From Iodobacter violaceini (GTDB lineage: Bacteria; Pseudomonadota; Gammaproteobacteria; Burkholderiales; Chitinibacteraceae): 64,000 nt of DNA. Both the position numbers and the translations under genes were made by a program. Positions 10,528 through 19,642 of the stretch are shown piece by piece. Each line of letters opens with the position of its first letter. Position 1 is the first letter of the stretch. The notes under the pieces are model-generated. The model ran no database searches, was not told where the DNA came from, and saw only the letters and a list, made by a program, of their open reading frames with translations. The stretch is from assembly GCF_011601265.1 (NCBI RefSeq), contig NZ_JAAOLX010000007.1:124001-188000 (forward strand). The letters run 5' to 3'.

Positions 10528-10768
10528 GTGCCTTCGGCACGTTGATTTAGGTGCGGGTGCCCCCGCAGGGGCCTTCCTTTCTTGAACGGCCAAGAAAGGA
10601 AGCGAAAGAAGGCCGCCCCACGAAGCACGAAATCCCCTCGCTGCGGACAATCGAGGCGGCGTCAATTCAACTCGCTTCGCTCAAACACGAATTGACGACT
10701 ACCCCACCCCGCTTGTTCCTCGCTCGGCGTGCTTCAAGGGGACTCTAAAGCCCCATGCAAAGAGCGCG
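10528..10768 (+). repeat. Dispersed GC-rich repeat, copy A
   Basis: About 240 bp beginning with the small hairpin GTGCC-TTC-GGCAC and ending near GGGACTCTAAAGCCCC. It contains the landmarks AAGAAAGGAAGCGAAAGAA, GCGGACAATCGAG and CTTGTTCCTCGCT. The same landmarks recur in copies B, C (inverted) and D (56,719). Open frames inside it are not credible genes. Confidence 0.85.
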
Positions 10769-10966
10769 TTTATAGTATTCCAAGCTGATTGCTGATTGCT
10801 GATTTCAAAAACTTAATTTTAATCTTCAGAAATTAAAACCAATCAAATACTTGTTAATGAAAATAAAAGCATTAACGACATAGTTTTTAAATCTATATGG
10901 CGTAATACCTTGCTTTAACTAATTCCCCGCTGCACACAAAGAAAGAATATCCATGCTGCGCTAGGT

Positions 10967-11205
10967 GCATAGGGCTTAAGAATCCCCTTGAAGCACGCCG
11001 AAGCGAGGAACAAGCGGGCGGGGTTTCGGCGAGGACTGTTTGAGCGAGCCTGCGAGCGAGTTCCGCAGCCGCCGCTCGATTGTCCGCAGATGAGGGGCCT
11101 TCGTGCTTCCGGGGTCGCCTTCTTTGCTTACTTTCTTGGCGAAGCAAGAAAGTAAGTCCCCAGCGGGGGACACCCGCACCTAAATCAAGGTGCCGAAGGC
11201 ACTAA
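10967..11205 (-). repeat. Dispersed GC-rich repeat, copy B (inverted)
   Basis: Reverse-orientation copy of the repeat at 10,528, ending with the hairpin GTGCC-GAA-GGCAC at about 11,190-11,203. Copies A and B form a large inverted pair with a 200-bp AT-rich spacer. That spacer (about 10,769-10,966) holds no gene I can support. Confidence 0.85.
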
Positions 11206-11317
11206 AAGTGAAGTAATCCCTGGCAAATAAATTGGGAATGTTTTATCTACCCAACGCGTCTCGACCAATGCAAATGTTGGGCTGATAAAGCTTTAGCCCA
11301 ACCTACCGCGCTGTTTT

Positions 11318-11472
11318 AGCGAAGCGAGTTCCGCAGCCGCCGCTCGATTGTCCGCAGATGAGGGGCCTTCGTGCTTCGTGGGGTCGCCTTCTTTGCTTAC
11401 TTTCTTGGCGAAGCAAGAAAGTGAGTCCCAGCGGGGATCCCGCACCAAAATCAACGTGCCGGAGGCACTGAA
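11318..11472 (-). repeat. Dispersed GC-rich repeat, partial copy C (inverted)
   Basis: Shares GAGTTCCGCAGCCGCCGCTC and the region through the GTGCC-GGA-GGCAC hairpin at 11,457-11,469 with copy B, but lacks the part containing the TTGTTCCTCGC landmark. Copies B and C are in the same orientation. The stretch 11,473-11,785 up to the next gene shows no other feature apart from the likely promoter of that gene. Confidence 0.75.
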
Positions 11473-11785
11473 ATGGCTTTAAGCCTTACCCTCAATGGCC
11501 CCACTTAAAACGCTATACATCATTTGATTAAGCAAATGACGGCAAGGAAAAAATTAGAACAAAGGAGCAAATGAGGATTGAGAGTATTAAAAAAAGTGAT
11601 CCTAATATAAACGTTGCAGAATAGTTTCAACCCCAAAGTTCAATCAATGGATTTGTGTGTAATGGCATTTATTAAATAACCATCAACATATTGGGTAATT
11701 TGTTATGCTTTCACATTAGGAGCGATTATATGACCTTGTAATGATCGTCCAAATGGGGAGGATCAAACAGTAAAAGGAGATTCTT

Positions 11786-13504
11786 ATGGGAGCTGATCAA
11801 TGTATGTGGGGCTTTTGCTTTGTCCAGCTAAATAGAAATGGGCTGAAATTTTTTGGCTTCTCAGAATTTCTCGCGGGCCTCGCTCTCATGATGCTGGTTT
11901 GGACAATCGCCGACGTTCGCTACCGATTCCGAGTCCGGACTGCCCCCATTTCACTGCAAGGCATTACTTTCTCAGTTGTCGCCACTATTGGTGTACTCAC
12001 GTTGCTTACGGACCTCTGGCGTGCTGAGCAGTGGCTAGTACCAAAGGGGAACCTCCTGACGCCTGCGTCGTGGCAAGCAGTCCTAGGCGGATTGTTCCTA
12101 CTAACCTTCCTCACATGGACATGGTTCGCATTCATCCGACCTCCCATATACGGTAGGTATAATGCCGAGCGCTTCGCACAGACCTTGTATCGATTTATCC
12201 TCAAAGGCTCTCCGGCAGAGCTCGCCGTCATCGCTGACGAACTTGCCTACTCGGCTAGAGCCCTAGTCCACTACGCCACGGACAGAGGCAGACTAAAGAA
12301 CTATCGGCTTGAGCAGGAAAACGAAAAGAAGCCGCCCCCGAAGGTGAAGGGATACGCCAACGATCTGCTTCTGCTCATTGCCGATAAAAGGTTGTGCCGT
12401 GCAATCGTCGAGTCGTCGCCAAGCACGGCGCTAGCCATTTTCCAAGCAATGGCCGACATGAATAAGCACGGCATTCAGGTAGAGACCTTCGCCAAGAACA
12501 TAGTGAACGAGGCACTGGCAAACAAGGACTCGTTCCTCTACCACGAGGCTGAGGGCTATGAGTCGGGTCTAATCGGTTATCACAAGCCTCTCAGCCAAGC
12601 GATGTTCACTCACTATCAAATGGTCGAGACGATCGGGACCCTCCTTGACCCCGATATATACGGTAAGAGGGAATGGGATGCTGAACAGTGGAAGGCTTAC
12701 TGCAGGGTGGTGTTGATGACTTTACGTAGCTACGTCAAAGAGGGGCAAGGAGGCCATTCGTTCGTGCTGTATCGCGCCAAGGGCTACATCGAAAACGCTG
12801 CCTCAGACCTCTACACATTAAACGAACTTACTAGCATTTGGGACAGCGACTCGTCCCGCCGTCTTGACGTCGTCGTCGAGTTCGTAAAGGACGCTGTCAA
12901 GATTCTTGACGAGAAAGGAGTTCACGACCAAGTTCGTATTCGCGTTAGAGAGAAACACGGCCACCCACGCGAGACCTTCTACGATCACATTGCCAGCATG
13001 ATTTTCGAAGTCATCTTCCACGCTTCGGCGGTCAGATCGCCACAGCGGGGATGCTGGTCGATCCAGCACAACTCAGTGTGGGGCGAACTATTCAACTTCA
13101 ATTGTCTCGATGGCCCTGCCGGCAAGGTGGTGAAGTTCAAGGTACGACGACTCCTGTACGACGAAATTACCTACATGAAGCGCTTCCCTAACTTCAAAGG
13201 AGCAAAGATTCTAGGCTTTTGCCTGAACGTGATGGGACTCACTATTAGGCAGGACGACAACGATAAGGACAGCCGAGCTCTTCAAAGAGCCGTGCTGGCT
13301 TGGACGAGGAAAAACTTTGTTTGGCTGCACGGCTACAACCCGCGCGTTGCAGAGGCGTGTCTGGTGGACGGCATAACCTTCGACTCAGCGAACCGGCAAT
13401 TGGTGCGCACGTCTCCAGCCGAAGGACTCAGACGCGAACCAAGCTACACCTACTTCGAACTTGACCCAGCTCCGCTAGATTCTGAAGATGACGCATCCGT
13501 GTGA
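11786..13504 (+). CDS. Unknown membrane-anchored protein, cargo of older element
   Basis: I do not recognise this 572-residue protein. About three hydrophobic segments lie in the first 120 residues (near 22-45, 60-75 and 97-117), followed by a long soluble, mostly helical region (about 130-572). The start has a clear AAGGAG ribosome-binding site at 11,774. Codon use differs from the flanking host genes (many GTC, CTC, ACC and CGA-type choices), which suggests transfer. It is the only gene between the repeat cluster and the orphan transposon right end at 13,806, so it is probably surviving cargo of an older Tn7-like insertion. Membrane anchor plus cytoplasmic domain is common in phage-defence proteins, but no catalytic motif is visible. 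Confidence 0.7.
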   Translation: MGADQCMWGFCFVQLNRNGLKFFGFSEFLAGLALMMLVWTIADVRYRFRVRTAPISLQGITFSVVATIGVLTLLTDLWRAEQWLVPKGNLLTPASWQAVLGGLFLLTFLTWTWFAFIRPPIYGRYNAERFAQTLYRFILKGSPAELAVIADELAYSARALVHYATDRGRLKNYRLEQENEKKPPPKVKGYANDLLLLIADKRLCRAIVESSPSTALAIFQAMADMNKHGIQVETFAKNIVNEALANKDSFLYHEAEGYESGLIGYHKPLSQAMFTHYQMVETIGTLLDPDIYGKREWDAEQWKAYCRVVLMTLRSYVKEGQGGHSFVLYRAKGYIENAASDLYTLNELTSIWDSDSSRRLDVVVEFVKDAVKILDEKGVHDQVRIRVREKHGHPRETFYDHIASMIFEVIFHASAVRSPQRGCWSIQHNSVWGELFNFNCLDGPAGKVVKFKVRRLLYDEITYMKRFPNFKGAKILGFCLNVMGLTIRQDDNDKDSRALQRAVLAWTRKNFVWLHGYNPRVAEACLVDGITFDSANRQLVRTSPAEGLRREPSYTYFELDPAPLDSEDDASV

Positions 13505-13659
13505 CAAGTGCAAGTTAAAGGAAGAGGTGTTAATTCACTCTATGGATTACAGCCATGATGACTCATTGAACGGCAGATCACCTCACCATTGCAGTCTTAA
13601 CCAAGTCGCCAGCTAAATTAATGACTGCAATGGTCAAGTCTCCGTTAGAATCCTATAGT

Positions 13660-13806
13660 AACTATTACAAATCCTACTATGTTTTTCTGTATAAATAGGG
13701 AAACTGCTCAACAAAAAAAGCCCCTTCCGGGGCTTTTTTAGCTTCAAACTGAAATCCCAAAAATCTAGAAAAAAGGGAAATATCCAGAAGTTAATGGGAT
13801 CCTACA
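13660..13806. mobile_element. Orphan Tn7-like right end of an older insertion
   Basis: This stretch aligns with the right end of the intact transposon (45,783-45,942). Both contain ATAAATAGG, the hairpin GCCCC-TTCC-GGGGC with flanking A/T runs, TTAGCTTCAAACTG, ATCTAGAAAA, GGGAAATAT and AGAAGTTAATGGGATCCTACA. About nine in ten bases match by eye over the last 115 bp, so the copies are related but not recent duplicates. Orientation is the same, so the inside of its former element lies to the left. No matching left end (TGTAGGATCCCA) is visible upstream, so the older element is truncated. Confidence 0.85.
13713..13739. terminator. Bidirectional intrinsic terminator in old right end
   Basis: Perfect AAAGCCCC-TTCC-GGGGCTTT hairpin flanked by a run of A on one side and T on the other, so it can stop transcription in both directions. 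The same hairpin is in the intact right end at 45,850. Confidence 0.85.
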
Positions 13807-13810
13807 CCAT
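13806..13810. repeat. Target site duplication, left copy (ACCAT)
   Basis: ACCAT immediately precedes the left terminus TGTAGGATCC and is repeated immediately after the right terminus at 45,943-45,947. A 5-bp duplication is the hallmark of Tn7-family transposition. Its first A is also the last base of the older right end, showing that the new target was shifted by 1 bp. Confidence 0.9.
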
Positions 13811-13824
13811 TGTAGGATCCCATT
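13811..13824 (+). repeat. Transposon left terminal inverted repeat
   Basis: TGTAGGATCCCATT, the 5' TGT start typical of Tn7-family ends. It matches the reverse complement of 45,929-45,942 at all 14 positions. The tniQ stop codon lies only 33 bp further in, so internal TnsB-binding sites of this end must overlap the tniQ coding sequence. Confidence 0.92.
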
Positions 13825-13856
13825 TCGATTGGAATACAGAGCTAGCAGAATTAAGG

Positions 13857-15833
13857 TCAATCTAGACGAAAATGGGACGGGTCAGAAATCTCTGTACCAT
13901 TCTCATAGATTATCCTCTCCCAGGCTTTTTTCCGCTTTCGCGTCGTACCTCGAAGCTTGGCTGATTCATCTTCTGAAACAACGGCGTAGCGCTCCAAAAA
14001 CCGCATCAAGACATCTGATTTAATATATACAGCCTGCCGACAAGACTCAGTACTATCCCCGCGTAAAGGATAGATATTCGTATCCGCCAACATATGCATT
14101 ATTTTGCGGGGGGAGCGACCAATCCGATCTGCGATTTCAGTTCCAAAAATATGTGTCTGAAGAAAACGATCGATATCTTTCTTCTTCACTCGCGAGCCGA
14201 CATGCATAAGTGTACCAAGCTTAACCGACGGAATGAAGCCGTTCTGTGTCAACCAGTAGGCAACCTGCTGTTTCACGCACAATAGTTCAGCCAGCTCAGG
14301 AATAGTAACCCAGTTGGCCCGACCATTATCCAGTGAGGTATGCCAACGCTTCAGATCCGCTCGATCAAACACCCAGCATGCAATTCCTGAAGTACCGCCC
14401 CAAACAGACAAAATATGAATTACTCCCGTCCGTATGGCTTCGATAAGGGAAACCACTTCATCTGCATTCCACTGCCAGAACTTCAGAACATGCCAGAGTG
14501 TAATGTGAGAGTCTTCAATCACCTGAATATGCGGCAATTCCTCGCCAAGATCGACCAAGTAATAAACTTCTTGCCGCGAGATGCACCATGGCAAGAAAAG
14601 CTGATCATTGACCCGCCTCGCTGATGGGAAAAGTAGCTTGAGGATTCGCCGCAACCGCACCTTGGGTAACCCAAGAACTTCCATCGCCTTAGTCATAGTA
14701 ATTTCCCCTGCAAGCTTGTCTTCCAACTGAGTAAAATGGTCTTTGCGCACCATCAGTCTCCGCCGACCTGCTGCAGTAATCATTTCCTGCCCCTCTAGCT
14801 CTCCGTGCTGAATCAAAAAACGTAAACGAGCCCGAGAAATACCCAACTGATCCTGCGCAGCCTTGCCCGAGATCCATTGCATATCAGCCAATAGACTGGA
14901 GGCCAAACGACGGTTACGATGATTGGCTCCATTTGGCCAATGCTCGGCCATCCAAGCTTCGAATGCTTCCCGAACTGGTAAAAACACACTGGATCGAATC
15001 GCCCCCTTATATATATAGTCGTAAGCTTGGTCGAAAATCCCACGCAGCGTGGCTGATTCAGACTTAGCATCCTTGAGAAGCAAGGTAAACGCTTGATCAA
15101 ATCCGGTTGGCCACTCAAACAGAATTTGCGCAGCCAATGTCGTGATCGGCCATGAAATTTCCAGCAAACCGGCATTACGAATTTTCAATGGTTTGGGGCC
15201 AGCCTGCGGATCTAGATAAGCACCGAGATATCGAACCAACACTTGCAATTGCAAGGGGCCTAGCCCAGCGAATGGATATGCACATGGATAGTCTGGTAAT
15301 GGCTTACCTAACAAACCTTGCTCAATCACCATAGAGAGCCTCTTTACAAACCAAGGAGCCTCTTCCGCTTTTTCCTCCCGAAGATCCGAACCACATTTGC
15401 AGCGAACTAGCGAGTCTCGGTGCCAGTCCAAATGCTCACCGCATGTTGAACATTGATCAACCAGCCAAACGCCGTGATGTGGGCAGGCATCAAAAAAGAA
15501 CACCTCCCAACTGGCCTGCCAAACCGGTTCGGCAATGAGGCATAACGGACAAAATCGGGCATAGCGCTGATTCCAAATTGCCGACTGCTCTGAACGCAAT
15601 GTATGCATTCGAGCCATATACGCATGCAGCTCCGGAAAAAGCACCTCCTTTGGTAACAACTGATGTTGCAATAGCACTTCGGGTTGCAGCGTTATACCCA
15701 TTTCGATCAAATCGCGTGGACGCATAAAATTGGTTTCAGCCAATCGGAACATGTATCCAGTTGGACCCTCGGTGGTTGTAGGGCAAGGACGAATCAATAG
15801 GTCAGGTGTAGCCATAACAAGTTCATTCATCAT
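13857..15833 (-). CDS. tniQ: TniQ/TnsD-family target-selection protein
   Basis: The protein of 658 residues should recognise the attachment site and recruit TnsC. The N-terminal TniQ domain contains a zinc-binding series: Cys95-x2-Cys98, Cys117-x-His119, Cys128-x2-Cys131 and Cys145-x-Cys147. The rest contains repeated HTH-like helices (for example AAQDQLGISRARLRFLIQHG near 335 and ELAELLCVKQQVAYWLTQNG), as expected for a DNA-reading TnsD. At 658 residues it is longer than Tn7 TnsD (508). Its start overlaps the tnsC stop by 4 bp (ATGA), so the two are translationally coupled. Given the insertion point, the likely DNA target is the 3' end of gyrB (inference). The gene ends 46 bp from the transposon terminus. 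Confidence 0.9.
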   Translation of the reverse strand: MMNELVMATPDLLIRPCPTTTEGPTGYMFRLAETNFMRPRDLIEMGITLQPEVLLQHQLLPKEVLFPELHAYMARMHTLRSEQSAIWNQRYARFCPLCLIAEPVWQASWEVFFFDACPHHGVWLVDQCSTCGEHLDWHRDSLVRCKCGSDLREEKAEEAPWFVKRLSMVIEQGLLGKPLPDYPCAYPFAGLGPLQLQVLVRYLGAYLDPQAGPKPLKIRNAGLLEISWPITTLAAQILFEWPTGFDQAFTLLLKDAKSESATLRGIFDQAYDYIYKGAIRSSVFLPVREAFEAWMAEHWPNGANHRNRRLASSLLADMQWISGKAAQDQLGISRARLRFLIQHGELEGQEMITAAGRRRLMVRKDHFTQLEDKLAGEITMTKAMEVLGLPKVRLRRILKLLFPSARRVNDQLFLPWCISRQEVYYLVDLGEELPHIQVIEDSHITLWHVLKFWQWNADEVVSLIEAIRTGVIHILSVWGGTSGIACWVFDRADLKRWHTSLDNGRANWVTIPELAELLCVKQQVAYWLTQNGFIPSVKLGTLMHVGSRVKKKDIDRFLQTHIFGTEIADRIGRSPRKIMHMLADTNIYPLRGDSTESCRQAVYIKSDVLMRFLERYAVVSEDESAKLRGTTRKRKKAWERIIYENGTEISDPSHFRLD

Positions 15834-16867
15834 GCGCCCCCCTTACCAAGACTCAGGCCCAGCTTGTTAGCCACGGGAGAACCGACGATTTCCTGCCTGA
15901 CATGCAGATGAAACAATTCCCCCGGCCGGTCAAGCGGACGCAGCGGCGACTCTTCATGAAAGGGGTTAAGCCGATCTGGCACATCCAGCCACACTCGGTT
16001 GCGGAAACCGGCAGCATAGACATCAAGGTCCAGCGTATCTACTTTGGCTAGGTTGGCCGCAGAGACTGCGCCTTCAAGGATTTTGATCACATAATCCAGC
16101 AAGCCATAGCTGCCGACCAAAAAACGCCGTGCCAGATTTGTTTCGTGCAAAGGGGTTGCAGGTGGAATCGGCAAGCACGCTTCAAACGCTCGTAAAATCC
16201 CTCTAAACTCCCGAAAATCGGCCTCATCCTCAAACGAAAAGGGCTCAATGCGTATCCGCTGCGAGAACCGCCGAGCCAGTTGCTCATTGCTGTCGATAAC
16301 ATATTCGCTTGCACGCAAACCACACGCGACCATGCCCGTTCGGTTTTCCTCCAGCAGATTTTTCAGCCAATCCGTTACATCTCGAAATGCCGTCGCATTC
16401 GGGGCGTAGAATAAGTGCTGAAACTCATCAAGCAACAACAGTTCAACACCACAGCGCTTGAAAAATGCACGGATCCGGGTGGTTTTTTCCGGAGCTGTGC
16501 CTCGGTGTGACCTTTGGTCTCCCATAGCCTCAAGAATACTGCCAGCTAGGCTGCGTACAGTTGGCGCTGATGGCACAGTTGCCTGCAATACCGGAATCCG
16601 AGTGCTATGCGTCTCAAAGTAACGTGGAAATTGTGCCGTATAGGCATCTAATATTGTGCTCTTGCCAACGCCTGACATCCCACACAACGTAATTCCCGCA
16701 CCAGGGCTACCGTTGCGCTGCCGCTGATGTAGTTCAGCAATCTGAAAAATACTGCTCTTAAATCTGTGATGCACTATAGGAATAGAATTTAAGCGAAAAC
16801 CTAATGACCTCCGGGGGTCTCGTCCTTCATCAGGAGCAAAGCTTGCAATGATGTCAATCGGGTCCAT
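15830..16867 (-). CDS. tnsC: Transposition AAA+ ATPase TnsC
   Basis: ATP-dependent regulator linking TniQ-bound target DNA to the TnsA-TnsB transposase. The 345 residues show Walker A (GMSGVGKST, about 63-71) and Walker B (ELLLLDEFQHLF, Asp147-Glu148), then a sensor region (GMVACGLRASEYVI) and an arginine-rich ARRFSQRIRIEPF stretch. This is the TniB/TnsC arrangement. It is the third gene of the tnsABC-tniQ operon and overlaps tniQ by 4 bp. Confidence 0.93.
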   Translation of the reverse strand: MDPIDIIASFAPDEGRDPRRSLGFRLNSIPIVHHRFKSSIFQIAELHQRQRNGSPGAGITLCGMSGVGKSTILDAYTAQFPRYFETHSTRIPVLQATVPSAPTVRSLAGSILEAMGDQRSHRGTAPEKTTRIRAFFKRCGVELLLLDEFQHLFYAPNATAFRDVTDWLKNLLEENRTGMVACGLRASEYVIDSNEQLARRFSQRIRIEPFSFEDEADFREFRGILRAFEACLPIPPATPLHETNLARRFLVGSYGLLDYVIKILEGAVSAANLAKVDTLDLDVYAAGFRNRVWLDVPDRLNPFHEESPLRPLDRPGELFHLHVRQEIVGSPVANKLGLSLGKGGA

Positions 16868-16869
16868 GA

Positions 16870-18837
16870 TCAGATGCCCCCTTTTTTAGTTGAAGTAAAC
16901 ACGGGAAGGTCATCATCCAGCCCTGCAGGCATGTCCTCTGGTGGCCGTGCTGGACGTGGTTTATGTGGTTTACGTGCTTCCTCCAGTGGGTTCTTGCCTG
17001 CGAGAACGGCTTCACTGTCATGTTGCACGGTTTGAGCTGCTTTTTTACGACGCACCATTTTCTTGTGCTGAATGGATTCACGAATCAGATCTTCGACCTC
17101 TTTCTTCGCGTCCAGTAACTGATCTGCCGTGCAGTTTTCACCCAGCTTGCTCCGCGTATGCTCCCGAATCTGTCGATGCTGTTCGCGATTCAGTCCGTTG
17201 GCATACCCAGCTAGCTTGGCGGGAACGCGCAGGTATTCCTTGCGATCTGGATCCAGAACATGGATGTATCCCACATCATCTTCGTGGAATTTCAGGTCAA
17301 GTTTGATATTCTTGCCCGTTCTACGCCGGATTTCCTGTAATTGCAGACTGTTGTACTGCAAACCGTCCAGTTCGATGCCGTAATGAAACAAGGTTCGTTT
17401 GGCCGCGATCCCAACAATGACATCCAATTGCTGCGGATTAAGAGGAAGTTCAATCAATCGTTTTTGCGCGGATTCAATCCAAACATCCAGAGGACGTCGA
17501 CCATTCAAGCCGCGATGTGGCGTCACGTTGTATACATCCACAATCCACTTGGTCAGAATATGTACTAACGCATTAAAGTCGATAGCAGCTTCTTTTTCGG
17601 ATTGATAGTCACCGCGCTCATCCGGATTGGAAAACACCGTGCCGGGCATGCGATGCAGTAACCCAGAATTTTGAGTCCGCAAAAAACGCTCAATCGACCC
17701 TTTTTTATCGCCACTTTTAATAGGGCAAAACAGAGTATTTATTCCCAATTCCTTGCCTGCAACTTCAACAGCGATGCTTTGTAAATCAGGACCATTATCA
17801 ACAGCAATCAGCTCTGGAATTCCAAATGCAGGCCATGGCTGCTTGATATCCGGAAAGCGTTTCAGGACGACATCCTTAGGCAGAATCGCCCGTTTCAAAC
17901 ACTGCAGAACGCTATTAGCGCTCGGATCCCGGAACGAAACATAGAAACCCACGATCAACCGAGAGTAACGATCAATGGCCATCGTTAAATAAGGCCGGCC
18001 ATTGGCAATGCCCAATACGAGATCCACCACGAGAACATCAATCGGGGTATGGTCGATCTCGAAACGTTGCAGAATCGCGTTTGTTTCTACCGTACCGATG
18101 GCTGCACGGTATTTCATGCGGGCAAATTCAGCGCCTTCGCGCTTTAAATCAACTAAATCTTGTTCCAGTGCTTCTAACCACCGATAAATCGTTGTCCTGC
18201 CCGGACATTTAATTTGACTGTTTTCCGGCAAGCCATTATTGATGGCCTTAACCTGCCTCTGCATTGCCTCGACGACCGCCAGCTTTGGCAATTTCTGGTC
18301 AGTCAAATACACTGCAGCGATCACTTGTTCAAAAATCAGGAACCCAGGCTTATGCTGATGCGCGGACGATGGCTTAGAATATGGGATCAGCTTGAGAATA
18401 GATTTGGTCGCCCTAAACCGCCCCCACCATACAGCGACAGAAGATGCGCACGGTGGCTTAGCATCACCAATCAATTTAGATGCTTGAACAATCAGTTCCG
18501 ACCAGACGTTGGCGTTGTACGGCGTTTTCTCTGGATCCACGATTTTCAGATAATGAAATCGGCGTTTTGCAATCGCTTGCTGTTCCGGCGGATAAGTCGA
18601 CAAATCACGAGGCGTAACGACATAAATGGCGTTCCCCAATTCTGCCAGCGAAGCTTCATCAATTTGCCATTCTTGGCTCTGCCAACGCGACAGCAATTCG
18701 GCGTACTGCAAATTCAGGATTTCACCATCCTCAGCGATGAGCTGAATTTTTCCACTGGGCAACCGCCGTTCAATTAACCAAAGTTTGTTGTTTGGATCAC
18801 GAAATCCGAGGCCGCGTTTAGAGGTAAATCGTTTCAT
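16870..18837 (-). CDS. tnsB: DDE transposase TnsB
   Basis: Retroviral-integrase-type transposase that cuts and joins the 3' ends and binds repeated sites in the transposon ends. I place the start at 18,837 (MKRFTSKRGLGF, 655 residues) because a perfect AGGAGG lies 6 bp upstream; an in-frame ATG at 18,876 is also possible. HTH domains occupy about 1-250. The catalytic triad is visible as Asp in the FEIDHTPIDVLVVD region (near 260), Asp in IAVDNGPDL (near 345) and Glu in KGSIERFLRT (near 380). A C-terminal basic tail is present. The start overlaps the tnsA end by 20 bp. Confidence 0.93.
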   Translation of the reverse strand: MKRFTSKRGLGFRDPNNKLWLIERRLPSGKIQLIAEDGEILNLQYAELLSRWQSQEWQIDEASLAELGNAIYVVTPRDLSTYPPEQQAIAKRRFHYLKIVDPEKTPYNANVWSELIVQASKLIGDAKPPCASSVAVWWGRFRATKSILKLIPYSKPSSAHQHKPGFLIFEQVIAAVYLTDQKLPKLAVVEAMQRQVKAINNGLPENSQIKCPGRTTIYRWLEALEQDLVDLKREGAEFARMKYRAAIGTVETNAILQRFEIDHTPIDVLVVDLVLGIANGRPYLTMAIDRYSRLIVGFYVSFRDPSANSVLQCLKRAILPKDVVLKRFPDIKQPWPAFGIPELIAVDNGPDLQSIAVEVAGKELGINTLFCPIKSGDKKGSIERFLRTQNSGLLHRMPGTVFSNPDERGDYQSEKEAAIDFNALVHILTKWIVDVYNVTPHRGLNGRRPLDVWIESAQKRLIELPLNPQQLDVIVGIAAKRTLFHYGIELDGLQYNSLQLQEIRRRTGKNIKLDLKFHEDDVGYIHVLDPDRKEYLRVPAKLAGYANGLNREQHRQIREHTRSKLGENCTADQLLDAKKEVEDLIRESIQHKKMVRRKKAAQTVQHDSEAVLAGKNPLEEARKPHKPRPARPPEDMPAGLDDDLPVFTSTKKGGI

Positions 18838-19456
18838 CACGGCCTCCTTCGGGCAGGCCGATGCTGCTGAACCCATCCAGTGGTAATTCCAGATTGCAAC
18901 TCAACCGACCAGTTGCAATCATGCGATACAAAGCACCCAAATTCCAGAACTGTTGCACCGCTGAAAGTGGTAGTTTTGTTTGCCCTTGAAATGCCATGCG
19001 CAGATCAAAATCGGTGGGTTGCTCATGCCAGGGGTGTGCATGCGCATAAGCCAACAATTGCAAATTACTAAATAGTGGCTCTCGGCGAATCTCGACCTCA
19101 GTCACAATCCGGTAGGGAGACTGGATTGACTGAAAATGGAGGGCTATCGCTTCGTATTTTTTCCGGATACTCGGCCGGGCTAATTGATCAAAGGGTTTAA
19201 CCTCGATATAGCGAATGGTGCCATCCAGTAAAACAACCTTCAGGTCAGGAATGTATTCCCGAAACTGCTCGCCATCGAAGTATTCAATCACCTCAGGCTG
19301 CTCTTGGTAAGCCGCCACGCCGGGTGACAGCTCCAATAACAACAGGGCATCTTTTTCCAGCAAAGATTCCCAATGGACGGTATCTCCCATTTTTGAAGAT
19401 GCGAAATAGCCGCGGAAACGTCGTCCGCGACGTGTGACTACTTTACGTACACGCAT
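18818..19456 (-). CDS. tnsA: TnsA endonuclease, heteromeric transposase subunit
   Basis: TnsA cuts the 5' ends of the transposon, giving cut-and-paste rather than replicative movement. The start at 19,456 (MRVRKVVTRRGRRFRGYF, 212 residues) has GGGAG in position; a TTG at 19,471 is a weaker alternative. The restriction-enzyme-like fold is visible: Glu30/Glu34 (WESLLEKD), Asp71 (YIPDLKV) and Glu85-x-Lys87 (YIEVKPFD). These correspond to the E-D-K catalytic set of Tn7 TnsA. Presence of TnsA distinguishes the element from Tn5053/Tn402-type elements, which lack it. First gene of the tns operon. Confidence 0.9.
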   Translation of the reverse strand: MRVRKVVTRRGRRFRGYFASSKMGDTVHWESLLEKDALLLLELSPGVAAYQEQPEVIEYFDGEQFREYIPDLKVVLLDGTIRYIEVKPFDQLARPSIRKKYEAIALHFQSIQSPYRIVTEVEIRREPLFSNLQLLAYAHAHPWHEQPTDFDLRMAFQGQTKLPLSAVQQFWNLGALYRMIATGRLSCNLELPLDGFSSIGLPEGGRDETIYL

Positions 19457-19642
19457 ATCGTCTGCTCCCAATTACGCAAGCAATACTTCTCCCTGCGTAA
19501 CCACGCATAATTAAATTAATTTGAAAATTTGGGACGAACTACTCCGCCGTTCAGCGTTTTGCTGTCCGTTTTTTCGGTTTACCGGGGATAAATGGCTTGA
19601 CCACCCTGTGGCGGCAGACGATACTTGGCTTGTCTAGGGCGC

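Noticed and set aside
10551-11179. Several open frames within the repeat copies
   Set aside because: They follow the GC-rich repeat in different frames and orientations, and are not similar to known proteins.
13795-13822. A long palindrome (TGGGATCCTAC-ACCAT-TGTAGGATCCC-type) that looks like an operator
   Set aside because: It is produced by the older right end abutting the newer left end across the target duplication, so it is an insertion scar, not a designed regulatory site.
13857-19456. Tn5053/Tn402-type tni element
   Set aside because: A TnsA endonuclease is present and no resolvase gene is seen, which favours a Tn7-like element.
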